From positions 620,001 to 684,000 of the forward strand of contig NC_026507.1 in the NCBI RefSeq assembly GCF_000182925.2: a stretch of DNA of 64,000 nt, in the 5' to 3' direction. This document shows, in pieces, positions 11,919-25,628 of this stretch (positions within the stretch are counted from its first letter, which is position 1; every line of letters starts with the position of its first letter). The translations under genes were made by a program, and so were the position numbers. The notes below the pieces were generated by a model. It worked only from the letters and a program-made list of their open reading frames with translations, ran no database searches and was not told the origin of the DNA. This stretch comes from Neurospora crassa OR74A. Taxonomy: Eukaryota; Ascomycota; Sordariomycetes; Sordariales; Sordariaceae.

Positions 11919-12630
11919 CTAAAGCTCCTTAAACAAACCCCAATCCTTGACCTCAAAAGTCTCCCAAATCTTGGCCGCATACTCCACCGCCCTGCCCAGC
12001 AGCGCTCCCTGCTTGCCCAGCGCCAGATCTACGTCTTCCTCGTCGTACTCGCCCTTGATGTGCGGCACGTTGATGGTGATGAGGATATCCGTCTTCTCGC
12101 GCTCCAGTCTGACGAGCGTGAGGATGAGGGCCGTGAAATCGGGAGCTTGCCTGCTGCTCCTTCGGGAATCGGAGTCGTCCGATGGTTTGGGGGTTTGGGT
12201 GGCGATCAAGGTGTAGGCAGGGATTGAGGGACTGTTTGGTCATTCAAGGTTGGTTAGCTGTTGGCTGTTTGGCTGGATAGTACTAGGAGGGGAAAGAATG
12301 GAAAGAAAGAGAGAGCGAGAGAGAAAAGACATACTCAAGCTTGCTGAATCGCGTCTCGGTCGTGTTCCACACCTTGACGGTGTCGACGTCGTCTCCCACG
12401 AGCTCTTCGAGGTGGGTGGTCAGCGCGCGACCGTCCTCTTCTAGCGAGGTTGGGCCGTCGGGGCCGACGCGCTCGGTGATTTCGACAATGATGGAGGTGA
12501 AGCCGTCTTTGTCAATGTAGACTTCTTGGTGGTCGGGGACTTGGCGCAGACGGGAGACGTCGGCGAAGTGTTCGGGGAGGTCGCAGACGATGGCGCCGCC
12601 GAAGAGAGGGGTGGTCTTGTAGTTTGTCAT
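11919..12630 (-). CDS. mog1: Mog1, Ran GTPase-binding nuclear import factor
   Basis: Two exons, 12630-12335 and 12231-11919, joined across a 103-nt intron with donor GTATGT and acceptor CAG; the join gives 202 residues without a break. The N-terminus (MTNYKTTPLFGGAIVCDLP) is the family signature: Mog1 proteins open with a short segment before LFGGA and then F-x-DVS-x-LR-x-VPDHQEV, which is present. The family binds Ran/Gsp1, stimulates nucleotide release and supports nuclear protein import. The acidic EYDEEDVDLALGKQG near the end is also typical. Length matches the usual 185-220 residues. Residues about 119-139 form a short, non-conserved Ser/Asp/Arg-rich insert. Confidence 0.93.
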
Positions 12631-13540
12631 GGTGTGGTGATGTGTCTGATATTGTGGTGTGTTTTTGGCTTTTCCTGCTTGGGATTATTGGATGAAGAGC
12701 GCTGCGAAAATGACGGAGGTTTCGGAGGATATTTAACTCGTCGCAACTCGAACTTGGTGAGACTGAGATGATGGTGGTTTTGCGACACACCACTTCGTTC
12801 GACTTGGGCTGACAGGGCAGTCTCGACTCTCGAGGCAGCACCTATGATGTCGTTAAGTGGGATGGCCTGCCTAGCTTGTCAGTCATGGCGGGGTGCTTTC
12901 CGGGGCTGTGAGCGACCAAGAGTTCTCTTAGACAGGCCACTAACAAGTCGCGGCGAGGAGTCACACCAATTAGTGTTAGGCAGCGAGCGGTTAGCTTAGA
13001 AGCAGAACCAACCATACTTCTTGCCCGAGGTTGGCTGGTGTTTCGTCTTTCTAGAGTTAGGCAGCGAGACCATTATGACTAAATTGCTTATTGCTGGTAG
13101 CTCGTCACTTGAATCTTCATTCGCTTTCCGTTTTCTCTTCAGCTGGTAATTCAACGTCGTCGAAGAAGATCATCTACCTCGACCTCCAGGTAACTTGAGT
13201 ATGTCGGGTTAGGGTTATAGCCGTAGCTCTGTCCCCCGTCGATATGTAGAGGTACCAGCGGGGAAATGCACCCCGCGTACAGCCCCTGTAGCAGTGCAGT
13301 GGCATCTGACCGCGATCCCTTGTGCCGAATCGCGGGATATGGCGTGGCAGTTCTACGGAATGCTAAATGGAGAAGCTACGGTACCTGAGAGGCTCGAGCT
13401 ACGTCAAGCGGAAGCCCCCCCTCCTCCTCTTGTATTTGAAGCTCTCACTTACTCCTAGAACTAAGTATCTCTGCCCCCTCAGCATTCTCCCCCAAAGACA
13501 TCATACTATTGTCTACTATCCCAAATTAATGATACGAAAA
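12631..13540. other. Divergent intergenic region
   Basis: About 0.9 kb between divergently transcribed genes, so it should hold both promoters. It contains a single TTAGGG-like string near 13210, which is too short to be telomeric. No RNA gene or further coding frame could be supported. Confidence 0.55.
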
Positions 13541-14227
13541 ATGGCTTCCTCCGCGACTTGCATTTTCTGCAAGATTGTCAAGGGTGAGTACTTCCTCATC
13601 CATCATATGATGTTGTAGTGTAAAGAGATGTCATGACGGAAGTAAATAAAAGAGCTCATCCCCAAGCTTCACTACTTACTTAGTCAACCATTAATCAATC
13701 ACTTAACTAAAACAAAAACAGGTGAAATCCCCTGCTTCAAGCTCGTCGAGACCGAAAAGACTCTTGCCTTTCTCGACATCCAGCCTCTTTCCCGCGGTCA
13801 TGCCGTATGTTTTTTGCCTTTTCCTTTTCCTTTTCCTTTCCCTTTCCCTTTTCCTTTCCCTTTCCCTTTCCCTTTTCCTTTCCCTTTTCCTTTCCCCCTC
13901 TCTTCCCCCTCCCCAAACTTCAGTCTAACATCCCCAACTCAGCTCGTAATCCCCAAACACCACGGCGAGAAACTCGCCGACATCCCCGACGACTCCCTGT
14001 CGGAGCTTCTCCCCATCGCCAAGAAGCTCGCCATCGCCTCGGGCGCCGTCGACTACAACATCCTGCAGAACAACGGCAAGCTGGCGCACCAGGAGGTCGG
14101 ACACGTGCACGTGCACATGATTCCCAAGCCCAACGAGAAGGAAGGGCTCATTGTGGGGTGGCCGCAGCAGGCGACGGACATGGAGGGGTTGAAGAAGTTG
14201 CATGCCGAGATTAAGGAGAAGTTGTAG
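13541..14227 (+). CDS. hnt1: HIT-family nucleotide hydrolase (Hint/Hnt1-like)
   Basis: Three exons: 13541-13583, 13722-13804 and 13943-14227, giving 136 residues. Donors are GTGAGT and GTATGT, acceptors CAG, and all joins keep frame. An in-frame ATG at 13529 would add four residues; 13541 has the better context. The protein has CIFCKIVKGEIPC at the start, DIQPLSRGHALVIPK in the middle, and the catalytic histidine triad HVHVHMIPKP. Hint/Hnt1 enzymes hydrolyse adenosine phosphoramidates and AMP-lysine. Length is normal for the family. Intron 2 is almost entirely a CCTTTT-type pyrimidine tract. Confidence 0.93.
13810..13905 (+). repeat. (CCTTTT/CCCTTT)n pyrimidine tract inside intron 2 of the HIT gene
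   Basis: About 95 bases of nearly pure pyrimidine in hexamer-like units fill the intron between donor GTATGT at 13805 and acceptor CAG at 13940-13942. The same stretch on the other strand is pure purine. It is a slippage-prone microsatellite and an extreme polypyrimidine tract. Confidence 0.9.
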
Positions 14228-14519
14228 GTAGAGCGATAAAGAATGGGTGATGAATGAAAGAAAGTTAAATGGGATTCCCGGGTGAAAAAGAAAGATGTGG
14301 TGGTGTCTGTGACTGATCAAAGCTGTCCGCATTTACGCCTTTTCTCCTCCCGTTATAGCTCTATCGTATATTCCACCATGCCATGTTATGTCCTGACCCA
14401 GCCACATCTCATCGTCTATTATAAACACTTTAATCCTATATATCCATGAAACAAATACAACTTTCCAAAAATGACAAAAAGAGCCATCATACACCAACCA
14501 CCCTCACAGCCAGCTGAAA

Positions 14520-16655
<2,136 letters not shown>

Positions 16656-18056
16656 TCCCTTTGATGGAGTCTAGAAGGTAAGATACCGGGAATTGGGATA
16701 CAGCAGGCTGACAGTGAGAGGATATGAAGAGGTACCTACCAACACCGGACGCACGTGTAGTAGCGGGTAGGGCGGGAGGGCGGGCAAGGCGGCAGCAGCG
16801 GCACCTAGAACTAGGACGGGATGGTCGTGTGGTGTAATTAGGTAGTAGGGTAAGGTAGGTAGAGGTCGGTAGGTATGTACCGAGAAGGAAAGCGGTCACC
16901 AAAGTGGTCACCAGATTCGGAGGGGAGGGGTACAGAAGAAGAAAGGGATTTGTGGTGATGGGGGCTGTGAAAATGATATTGCCCCAATTAACAAGGCCGG
17001 ACAAGGCTAATCCCCGGGCGATCCGTGTCAGCTTTTGGAAGCGCAATTTCTGGGAGAGAGATGGCCGGGGATATGGGATGAAAAGCCCCTTGCTACCAAA
17101 GCGTCGATCAAAAGGCAAAAGGTACAAAAGTCAGTGATGAGTGTGGGCAATGGAGAAGGCAAAAGACGGTGTCTAATCGGCACAGAAAACCGGAAATCCT
17201 CCATCAATCATGGGCCGTCCAAGTGGGGCAACTTGGAGACGGGAGCTGAAAGGGAACCATTGAATATCACAGTGCATTGCTGACCTGGAAAGGGAGATGA
17301 AGAAAAGAAGAAAAGAAGAAATGAAGAAAAGAAGAAAAGAAGAAAAGACAGAGAATCCCTCGCTGGATCAGCAGCCATTGACCTTCGGTGTACACTACCC
17401 TCTTCATGGAAATTCCCAGAGGTGATCAGGGACATGCTACGATAGTCTCCAATAACTTGAACCGTCCAATATTGGCGACTTGTCTTTGTCCCGGCTGACT
17501 CGCAACCCGAGATCCAACTAAAATTCCAGAAGCCGTGTAACAAAAGGGGCTCAATCAGACAAGGTTGGAATCGATTGACCAGACGATCGCAGCCGTCAGT
17601 CAGCTGGGCGGCAGCAATCATCCATCTTCAAGAGGAACATGGAAGGTTGGTTGGTTGGTTGGTTGGAAGCGAAGAAAGCGAGAACCCCTCCTCATGGGAC
17701 AAATCGATGATGGTCACCAATGATGAAATGGCCCCCCGACCCATGCAGCGCTGCTCCTTTACAGGCAGGTGCACGTGCCTCTTTATGGTTTTTGCAGAAA
17801 GCTTGGCGTCGCAATGTTACATTCGCAGAGGGGACAAGACCCAGAAATCGTGGGGTCAATTAATGCCGTCGCGTCTCACTGCTTGGTGTTCGCGTCTCCC
17901 ATGTCAACCAAGTGAACACCACCATCTTCGGTACCTTATCACCAACGTAAACACAAGAGAGACCATAACCGGCCCAACACCGCATCTATCCAGACATTGC
18001 ATGCCGCAGTCAACGATTCAAATTCAAAAAAAAAAAAAAAAGACCAAGACCATACC
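16656..18056. other. Divergent intergenic region
   Basis: 1.4 kb between the CRAL-TRIO gene and dam1, transcribed away from each other; it should hold both promoters. It contains AGAAAAGA purine repeats near 17310, a (GGTT)n tract near 17646, and an A run near 18028 just before the dam1 start. No further gene could be supported. Confidence 0.55.
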
Positions 18057-18882
18057 ATGCCCGACTCCCAAACCCCCGCGCCACAGCGCTCCACCTCCCG
18101 CCCTCGCACCCCCAACCGACCAACAACTCCCCTCCGCCCCTCCTCGCGCTCCTCACTGCGCGAATCCGCCCGCGAATCCATCCATGGCTCCAGCGCTTCC
18201 TTCCCGCTCAACGCCTTTGAGCCCGCCTTCGCCGAGCTGGCCGACGCCATGGCGGACCTCGAAGCCAACATGATGCATTTCCAGCTGATGCACGAAAGCC
18301 TGGCCCGGTTCAGCGAGGACTTTGCCAGCTTTTTGTACGGGTTGAATATGAATGCGTTCTGTGTGGACTTTCCCGAGGGACCGTTGACGGAGAGCTTTAA
18401 GAGGATGAAGGAGAAGGAAGTGAGGGAGGCTGCTGCTGGTGGTGGTGGCCAGGGACAGAATAACATGGAGACTGGGGTCATGGGGACGGGGACTGGGATG
18501 ATGGCGACGGTCAAGCAGGAGAGGGAAGGGTTTGATGGGGAGACTACGTTTATGTTTGTTTTCCTGCATACCGTACTTATCTTCCTTTTCCACAAGGCCA
18601 TTCTTGCTGACATCTGTTTCTCTTGCGTGCAGGACCACCGATACCTCCTTCGTCGATAACCCCACTTCCAACATCTCCGGCCCTACACCGCGAAAACCAT
18701 TGGTGGCGCCCAAGACACCTGCCCCAAGACAGTCGAGGGTGCCCGCACCGTCCGGAACGACAAGAGGCACGAGTGGAAGAGGTGTTGGTCGTGGTGTTAC
18801 GCCCAGTTCTCGAACGACAAGCCGCGGTGCTATTACTAGGAGTACATCGAACGGGCGAGTTGGAGGGAAAGGCTTGAGGTGA
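18057..18882 (+). CDS. dam1: DASH/DAM1 kinetochore complex subunit Dam1
   Basis: Two exons, 18057-18553 and 18633-18882, giving 248 residues. Donor GTTTGT and acceptor GCAG rejoin the frame as ETTFM-TTDTSF. The Dam1 domain lies at about residues 49-108, with FAELADAMADLEANMMHFQ and the block FASFLYGLNMNAFCVDFPE, a strong signature of Dam1. The first 48 residues are basic and Pro/Ser/Arg-rich, and the C-terminus is a basic Ser/Thr/Gly/Arg tail with many possible Aurora/Ipl1 sites. Dam1 is the microtubule-facing subunit of the fungal DASH ring that couples kinetochores to microtubule ends. A Gly/Met-rich low-complexity stretch (about 126-160) separates domain and tail. Confidence 0.93.
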
Positions 18883-19140
18883 AGACGACGATGTTGCGAT
18901 CCAGAGATTGACGCATGTTATGAGTAATGAGGATATGATATCGATACCCATGGCGAAGAAAGGATAGAGATGCGCGCAACTGGTTTCGTATCGATAGGGG
19001 TCAACCGGACGACTTTTGGTCCTTGGAGATGGTATACCCTTGCTCCACGAAATTGAGCAGGAACATACAGAACCATGTCGCCGATGGTACGATCATCCAA
19101 ATGGCACTAGCTGTCTCGAGGGCATCATCTGACCACAACA

Positions 19141-19725
19141 TCACGCCTCGGTCGCCTTGTTCAAATGCGTCTTCACCCTCTCAAGACACTCCGCCTCGCC
19201 GCCACTACCACCAACCCATGACCCAGGGGCAGCAACAGCAATGGTCTTGGCCCTGGACTTGAGACCCTGAGTGATCTCGAGGTTGGACTTGGGGAGATTG
19301 AGAGCCTGTATAGTTAGGTACATCTAGCGTACTCGGGTATGGTGTCTACTGCCTGCACTTCCGCAATGTATTCATTCAAGGAGGTGGACCAAAGGCATTT
19401 CCAAGCCTCGCTGTGTTTGTTTAGGTAGGGACAGGATTTATCGTGATGGAAGATGGATAGCACAGGTGAACACTTAATTCAGAGGAACCGCACTCACCTC
19501 ACTCAGAACCTTGACAACAGCCTTATTTGCCTCTCCCTCTTTCGCCTGCGCGGCAACACATATCTCGACTGCTTCGTCGGTTATGGAGGTTACGCCTTCG
19601 CGGTTTTTGCTCGCGCCTGGCTTGACGTGGCAGTGGATGTAGATGGTGCCGCCTTGGGTGCCTTGTGGTGAAGGCTTTTTGCTGGCTTTGCTGGCGACGA
19701 ACCAGAGGGCTCTTTGGGTGGACAT
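19141..19725 (-). CDS. DUF167/YggU family small protein
   Basis: Two exons, 19725-19498 and 19305-19141, joined across a 192-nt intron (donor GTGAGT, acceptor CAG, phase 0), giving 130 residues. The DUF167 (UPF0235, YggU; human C15orf40) signature is clear: [15 protein letters not shown], then [19 protein letters not shown], and after the splice the conserved [17 protein letters not shown]. This small alpha/beta fold is found from bacteria to humans, but its biochemical role is not established. Length is normal for eukaryotic members; the tail is a short helix. Called with confidence for family and without a function. Confidence 0.88.
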
Positions 19726-20408
19726 GGATGGCTGTTCTGGTGCTCGGTTTGAAATTGGCTTTGGTGTATCAGGCTCTTTAAGAGTAACACAATGACTTTG
19801 ACATCCGAAAGCAAAGGTGAGTGGTGACAGAGGCTAAATCAGTTCGCGAAATGGTTCGATCCGAACTTTGGGCCAGCGGGGTACCTTGAGGAGCTGAGGT
19901 AGTATCCGCTAGAGTGAGCTTTGGGAGCTTGGCCCCTGTCTTTTGGAGCTCTGATATCTGAGATAGAGCTCAACGATAGCCCAGGACTCAGGGCTCATTG
20001 AAAGAAAACAATAGTGATGGATCAAAGGATCGTCCAACCTATACACAACCATCATAGAGTTGACACTGAAACCGAATATTTTTCACTCACTGACAGTTTT
20101 AGTGTTGCTAACTTTCAAATGCGCTCGCCCATCCCCGGTGATGTCATCCCCGCGCTATCTTTTCAACCCCTGCCACTCCCCCCCTGTACGTAGTACCTTA
20201 GGTAGGTAGCTGCCGCTAACGGGAGGAGGGGGGACGGCGCGGGCACTCCTCGTCGGGTCGGATCGAGTCGAGTCGAGTCGTAGGAACTGAATCCAATTTC
20301 ATCCTGTATTCTCCTCCCATCACACCTCTCCCCAATCAACCACCAATAGAACCAATTCCCCCACAACACATTCTCAAAACAACAACAACAACAACAACAA
20401 CAACAGAA
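19726..20408. other. Divergent intergenic region
   Basis: About 0.7 kb between divergent genes. It contains a (GTCGA)n tract near 20265-20280 and an (ACA)n tract ending just before the peroxiredoxin ATG, which is probably its 5' leader. No gene seen. Confidence 0.55.
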
Positions 20409-21362
20409 ATGTTCGCCCGCACCGCCCTCCGCGCCACGGCGTCGGCGTCACCCATCGCCCGTGTCTCGGCCTCGGCGGCCCCTGTCGCCGCCGCCAGCCG
20501 CTTCTTCTCCTCCTCGCCCGCCCGCCTCGTCAAGATCGGCGAGCTCCTGCCCGAAGGCGAGCTCCTCCAGGAAGGCTCTCCCGGCAACAAGGTCGACCTG
20601 CGCAAGGAGGCCGAGTCGGCCCGCAACATGCTGATTATCGGTGTCCCCGCCGCGTTCAGCCCGGCGTGCAGCGCGAGCCATATCCCGAGCTATATCCAGC
20701 ATCCCAAGACGCAGGAGTTTGATGTCAAGGCGGTGGTGTCGGTTAATGATGCTTTTGTGTGAGTATTCTTTTTTTTTTTTTGCTGTATTTCTGGGGTTGG
20801 GGGGTTGGGGGGTTGGGGGTGGCATAGGCAAGGGAAGGGGGGGGGAAGGGGAGGAAGGAAGAGAACGAAGTGAAGAGTACGAGGAAAAATCGCGGAGAGA
20901 TGAAGAACAGCAAGAGAAGAGGGCTACAAGGGGAGCAGAGATGAAAACCTGGGAAACATTTCGGAGAGAACACGCCCAATGCCACCAACGGCTGAGAGGA
21001 GGCAAGCAAACCATGTTACCTGAAAACACCAAGCTAACAACTACAACAGCATGAAGGCATGGAAGGAGAACCTCGACCCCGCCGGCGAGTCTGGTGTAAG
21101 TTCTTTTCCCTGTACCCCCATTTTCGTCCTCACTTTTGCGACCATCCCTGACACACACCGTGAATAGATCCGTTTCCTCGCCGACCCCTCGGGATCCTTC
21201 ACCAAGGCGCTCGACCTTACCTTCGACAGCAAGGCCATCTTTGGCAACGACCGTTCCAAGCGCTATGCCATGATTGTCGAGGACGGCAAGGTCACCAAGA
21301 TTGCTGTCGAGCCGGATAACACTGGTACCGCTGTGTCGTTGGCCGACAAGGTCTTGGGTTAG
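20409..21362 (+). CDS. Mitochondrial peroxiredoxin (Prx5/Ahp1 type)
   Basis: Three exons, 20409-20758, 21050-21095 and 21168-21362, giving 196 residues. Donors GTGAGT and GTAAGT and acceptors CAG and TAG keep frame throughout. The first ~38 residues (MFARTALRATASASPIA ...) are Arg/Ala/Ser-rich with FFSSSPARL, a typical fungal mitochondrial presequence. The peroxidatic cysteine lies at residue 87 in PAAFSPACS, followed by HIPSYI, as in Prx5/Ahp1-like peroxiredoxins that reduce hydroperoxides using thioredoxin. VSVNDAFVMKAW and the C-terminal LFADPSG-like segment (RFLADPSGSFTKALD) also match. The first intron, 291 nt, is unusually long for this gene set and very G-rich. Confidence 0.93.
20793..20819 (+). 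other. Potential G-quadruplex in peroxiredoxin intron 1
   Basis: Four runs of 4-6 G separated by TT only (GGGGTTGGGGGGTTGGGG and onward) lie about 35 nt after the 5' splice site, on the transcribed-sense strand. The pattern satisfies the usual G3+ N1-7 rule easily, in both DNA and the pre-mRNA. A purine-rich tract continues to about 20990. Confidence 0.75.
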
Positions 21363-21656
21363 ACTTGAAGGAGATACATGATGATGATGGGGAGTGGTGG
21401 AGTTCAAAAGTTCCATATATATAAAGAATATGAGTAATCAACTACGTCGGGATGCACAGCTGTAAAAGAGACATGCTGAAAGAATCGCCAGACCCGTCTT
21501 CTACAACAACACCCTGTGAGATTTAACTGCCCAATGCAGAATAAAAAACATTTTGATGCCTTCCAAAACCTGATTAGACGGTATATACAATTCCTGGCCC
21601 CGTATCCCCCACATTCCTGGTCATATAATCTTCACTCATCACCATCACCACGCATG

Positions 21657-23486
21657 TTAAAGCATGGGCTTGAGATCCTCGGCAACGACAAAGGGAGCCT
21701 CTGTCTTGGCCTTGATCTCATCAACAGTGACACCATCAGCAATCTCAATGAGAGTAAGACCCTTGCCAAAGTCGACATCGAAAACGCCCTATCATCATCA
21801 GTCAGCTCCTGTCTCATGTCCAAGGGGGGGAGGGGTCCAGTCCAGGTAGGTAAAAACTCACCAACTCGGTAATAATCCTCGACACGCAAGCCTTGCCCGT
21901 CAACGGGAACGCGCACTGCTTGACAATCTTGGCATTGCCCTTCTTATCCGTATGCTCCATCGTCACCACCACCTTGGTCTTCTCCGGGTTACTCACCAAG
22001 TCCATGGCGCCACCGAACCCCTTGACCTTGCCCGGCAACATCCAGTTCGCCAGGTCGCCATTCGCGCTGACCTGCATGGCGCCCAAAATCGTCAAGTTGA
22101 TGCGTCCGGCACGAATCATGCCAAACGACTCCTCGGACCCAAACACGGCCGCTCCGGGAGCCAGCGTGACCGTCTCCTTACCAGCATTGATCAGATCCGC
22201 GTCCTCCTCGCCCTTCTTCGGGTAGGGCCCCAGACCCAGGATGCCGTTCTCCGACTGTAACAGCACCTCAACGCCTTCCTCGACAAAGTTGGGCGCCAGC
22301 ATCGGCATGCCGATTCCGAGGTTGGCATACATGCCATTCTTGAACTCCTTCGCCGCGCGACGCACGATGCGCTCGCGCTTGTTGGCCGTCTCGCCACTGC
22401 CCAAAGCTTTCTTCGCATCCGGGTCATTGGGGTCCTTGGCAAACGTGAACTTTTCAATATTCTTCTCCGCCGTGCTCTGGATCACGCGCTGCACGTAGAT
22501 GCCCGGCAAGTGGACCGCCTCGGGCGGGATCTCACCGGGTTCAACAATGTGTTCGGCCTCGACAATGGTCACTTTGGCGTTGCGGCCCATGGCGCCGTTG
22601 AAGTTGTGCGCGGCCAGGCGGAACTGGCAGTTACCCAGCCTGTCGGCCTTGTAGGCCTTGACGAAGGCGTAGTCGCCCGCGATGGAGTGTTCAAGCAAAT
22701 AAGACTTGCCGTTGAACACCTTGACGTCCTTGGGGTAGCTGAACACGTCCGGGGTGCCGTCGGGTTTGTTCTTGAGCGGCAACTCGCCCGTTTGCACGAC
22801 GGTGCCGAACGCGGCGGGGGTGTAGAACGCGGGGATCCCCTTGCCGCCTGCTGCGCAGCGCTCGGCGAGCGTGCCTTGCGGGGTGAGTTCCAGCTCGACT
22901 TCGCCCGTCAGGTACATTTGCTCAAAGGTCTTGTTCTCGCCGATGTAGGAGGCGATCATCTTCTTGATTTGCTTGGTCTTGAGCAGCTTGCCGAGCCCGG
23001 AGGTGTCGGTGCCGGCGTTGTTGGAGACGGCGGTCAGACCGGTGATTTCGGGCTTGTGGATCACTTCGTCGATTAGAGTGTCGGGCACGCCGCAGAGGCC
23101 GAAGCCGCCGCAGAGGAGGGTGCTGTTGGGCTTCATGTCGGCGAGCGCGGCGGAGGCGGAGGGGTAGAGCTTGTTGATCTCGGGGCGGCGGAGGGTGGTG
23201 GAGAAGCATCGCGCTAGGAGGGCGGAGTGCTACATTTTGGAGGTGTTTGTTAGTTTGGTGATGCTCATGTTTGGAGGAGGTGAAAGTTGTTTTGGTGGTG
23301 AGAAGAAAAGGTGTGTGGTGTTTTGGTGGTGGTTGTGGTGTTGACATTGTCGATGGCAACTGAACCGAACCAGGGGTCTCCGTTGTTCGCAGTCGTTGTG
23401 CTCGCAAGGAAGAAGCTGGAGGAACAATTACTTACGTTGTTGCCATACTTGGCATACGCCTTCAGCGTACGAAGAGCTGTGGACAT
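21657..23486 (-). CDS. Succinyl-CoA:3-ketoacid CoA-transferase (SCOT)
   Basis: Three exons, 23486-23436, 23229-21862 and 21788-21657, with GTAAGT/TAG and GTGAGT/TAG junctions, all phase 0, giving 516 residues. It is the full two-domain class I CoA-transferase: an alpha-like half from [20 protein letters not shown] and a beta-like half from about [11 protein letters not shown], joined by a Lys/Ser-rich linker. The catalytic glutamate is in [15 protein letters not shown]. The leader ([17 protein letters not shown], then [12 protein letters not shown]) points to mitochondria. The enzyme moves CoA from succinyl-CoA to acetoacetate and allows ketone-body use; in fungi related CoA-transferases also act in acetate and propionate detoxification. 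Length matches the family (about 520). Confidence 0.95.
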
Positions 23487-25628
23487 TTTGGCTGGTGATT
23501 TATGTGACTTCTTTTTCCTCACAGGTTTTCGTTTTCCCCCAGAAAATGCGCCTGAAGCTTCTCTTTATAAAGCTTCTTTGGAAATCGCAACTCGGCCGGC
23601 AAGCAGCTGGACCTTGGAAAGTTTCACCTCGAACAATCGGAACGAGGCTAGAGTACTAGTCTATCTGACCTAGTCCTAGTACTGACTCTATTATAGTCGT
23701 CAATCGTCAATCGTCAATCGTATGTCGGTTCGTGAGTTCGGTGCCTTGGGTGGGTGATTCGCGGGGGAGGGGTTCGTCCGGGTTATTTAATAAATAGCAA
23801 CGGGGGATAGAAGCGGCAGATGAGGTTGTGTACTTCGGTACGTTGTACCGAAACTGGAAGTGTTGACTTGACCCGTTGATTTCCGGTCGACTACCTAGCG
23901 ACTCTCGACAACAGGACAGCAATCCAACAGAAGAAGGGGAAGAGGGGAAATGGGAAAGGGTATCTTGGAGAAGAGAAGAGAAACAGAAAAGGAACAAGAT
24001 CAGGAGAGAAAACAGTCAAGAAGCAGATGCGGCAGCAGCGGGAGATATGTATCTATCAATGTGATAGTGAGACCACCTCCACACCACTGTTTTGTGTATT
24101 TAGTGTACGGATGAGCACCTTGCTGGACTCTCGAGACAGCAGCATCCTTGAGCTCTTCCCGGTAGCTCTTTGCTGTTATACCATCACTTACCGTCCCTTT
24201 TCCCCATCCTTTTCTCCCCTTGTCTTTCCGCTACATGGTCCGTGGTGTTGGTTGAGTGGACTAAAATCGAGGCCGAGCTAGTTGCCGTGACTCCAACGGT
24301 ACCTCCAGCTTCCATGCTCCAGCGTGTTAATCATCTCCCGCCCTGGCCCGCCTGGTAGCCGCTTCGGAACCCTCCATCGGCAGAGAGTTTGTCCCCAAGG
24401 CCCCATTTGACCCTTGTTGTTCCGCGGTTTGCTCGGCATTAAGCGGGCGCGACGGGGCCGCGGGGAAATGTGTTTACGCGCGGATGGTGGGATGGGCGTT
24501 AGTTGGATCCGGGGGTTACATGCATGTTCCTGGTCCGAGATTTTGGATTATTTAGTCGTAGAGAGCGATATGTATCGTTTGTTATGTTATGTAATTGGAG
24601 ATCCCTCTTACTAAGGACTGACAACTCGAACGACTTTCATAAAATTTACTATTGCAGTGTTGCTGTTTGTATGCCCAGGAATTTGTTACTACCGTACCTG
24701 TGAACTAATAGCTGACCTCACAGATAGTGCACTAACAAATATTATCTGGGCTTCGCTCTCCAACACTTTGGTCGTGGAGCACCAAATCCACTTGGGGGAA
24801 ACCACTACACTACAATTCATCCCACACTACCTAATCCGATGGACATCTCGTAGCTCTTGTCTTCAGTAATCAGCATCATATACAATTTTAGACACATACT
24901 ATGATCACTTGACTATTCTACCTAGTTATCAACAATCGTCTGTATCTCCCGAGCGGACTTTCACATCTTCCGCTCTCATCACTCGTACTCAAACCCAGTG
25001 CGGTATACATTCTCATCTAATAGAGGACATGTATATGAAACGATTAAAGGTAGCTATGCTAATGTCGCGTGTGTATCTACCCATTCTCCCAGCGCCCGTT
25101 GTAATGTTATGTGACAGAGAAGGAAAAAGCTGCGCTTTGAAAACATGTATATGATTGTATGTCCCGAATCCGAGTAAAACTCCTGCCGCATTCCAATCCA
25201 TCCGTCCATCCGTCCATCCATGCCCACTGTGGTCTTCTCATCCTTATCTTCCATCGTTTCACCCTTGTGGTACAATCAAGCCGAACCCAATCATGAAAGG
25301 CCCTTGACGTTATGCGCCCGTCGACAGACTCCGGCATATGTATGCATGTGCAATGCCGTAAAGCCGTTGAATCAAGCCAAGAAACACCCGCTACACCAAT
25401 GCGTCTTTCGATTAAAAAATGCGTAGGCTCAAATCAAGACGGCTGTGGTGGTTGTGGTGATATTGGCGGTCTTTGATATGGATAAAAACGCCCATAGAAC
25501 GCCATTGCTGTCTTTCTCCCTGGTCCGAGGGGTTGGCCAAATCATCCCTGAGGCCTGCGTCTCAACACACGCGTCGCGACTCCCAACACGTCTCGTACAG
25601 TATGGGCACGCTGCGCCAAGAGGTCGTC
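23487..25628. other. Intergenic stretch without supported genes
   Basis: 2.1 kb between the SCOT promoter side and the 3' end of the RBR ligase gene. Only short frames without coding-like codon use. Part should be the SCOT promoter and the ligase 3' UTR; a lineage-specific RNA cannot be excluded. Confidence 0.5.

Noticed and set aside
13205-13220. Telomere-like GGGTTAGGGTTA string
   Set aside because: Only about two units, in an internal promoter region; chance match.
20448-21416. 322-codon minus-strand frame
   Set aside because: Antisense shadow of the peroxiredoxin gene; it runs straight through two well-supported introns of that gene.
22510-23076. 188-codon plus-strand frame
   Set aside because: Antisense to the SCOT coding exon; openness follows from GC-rich codons on the real strand.
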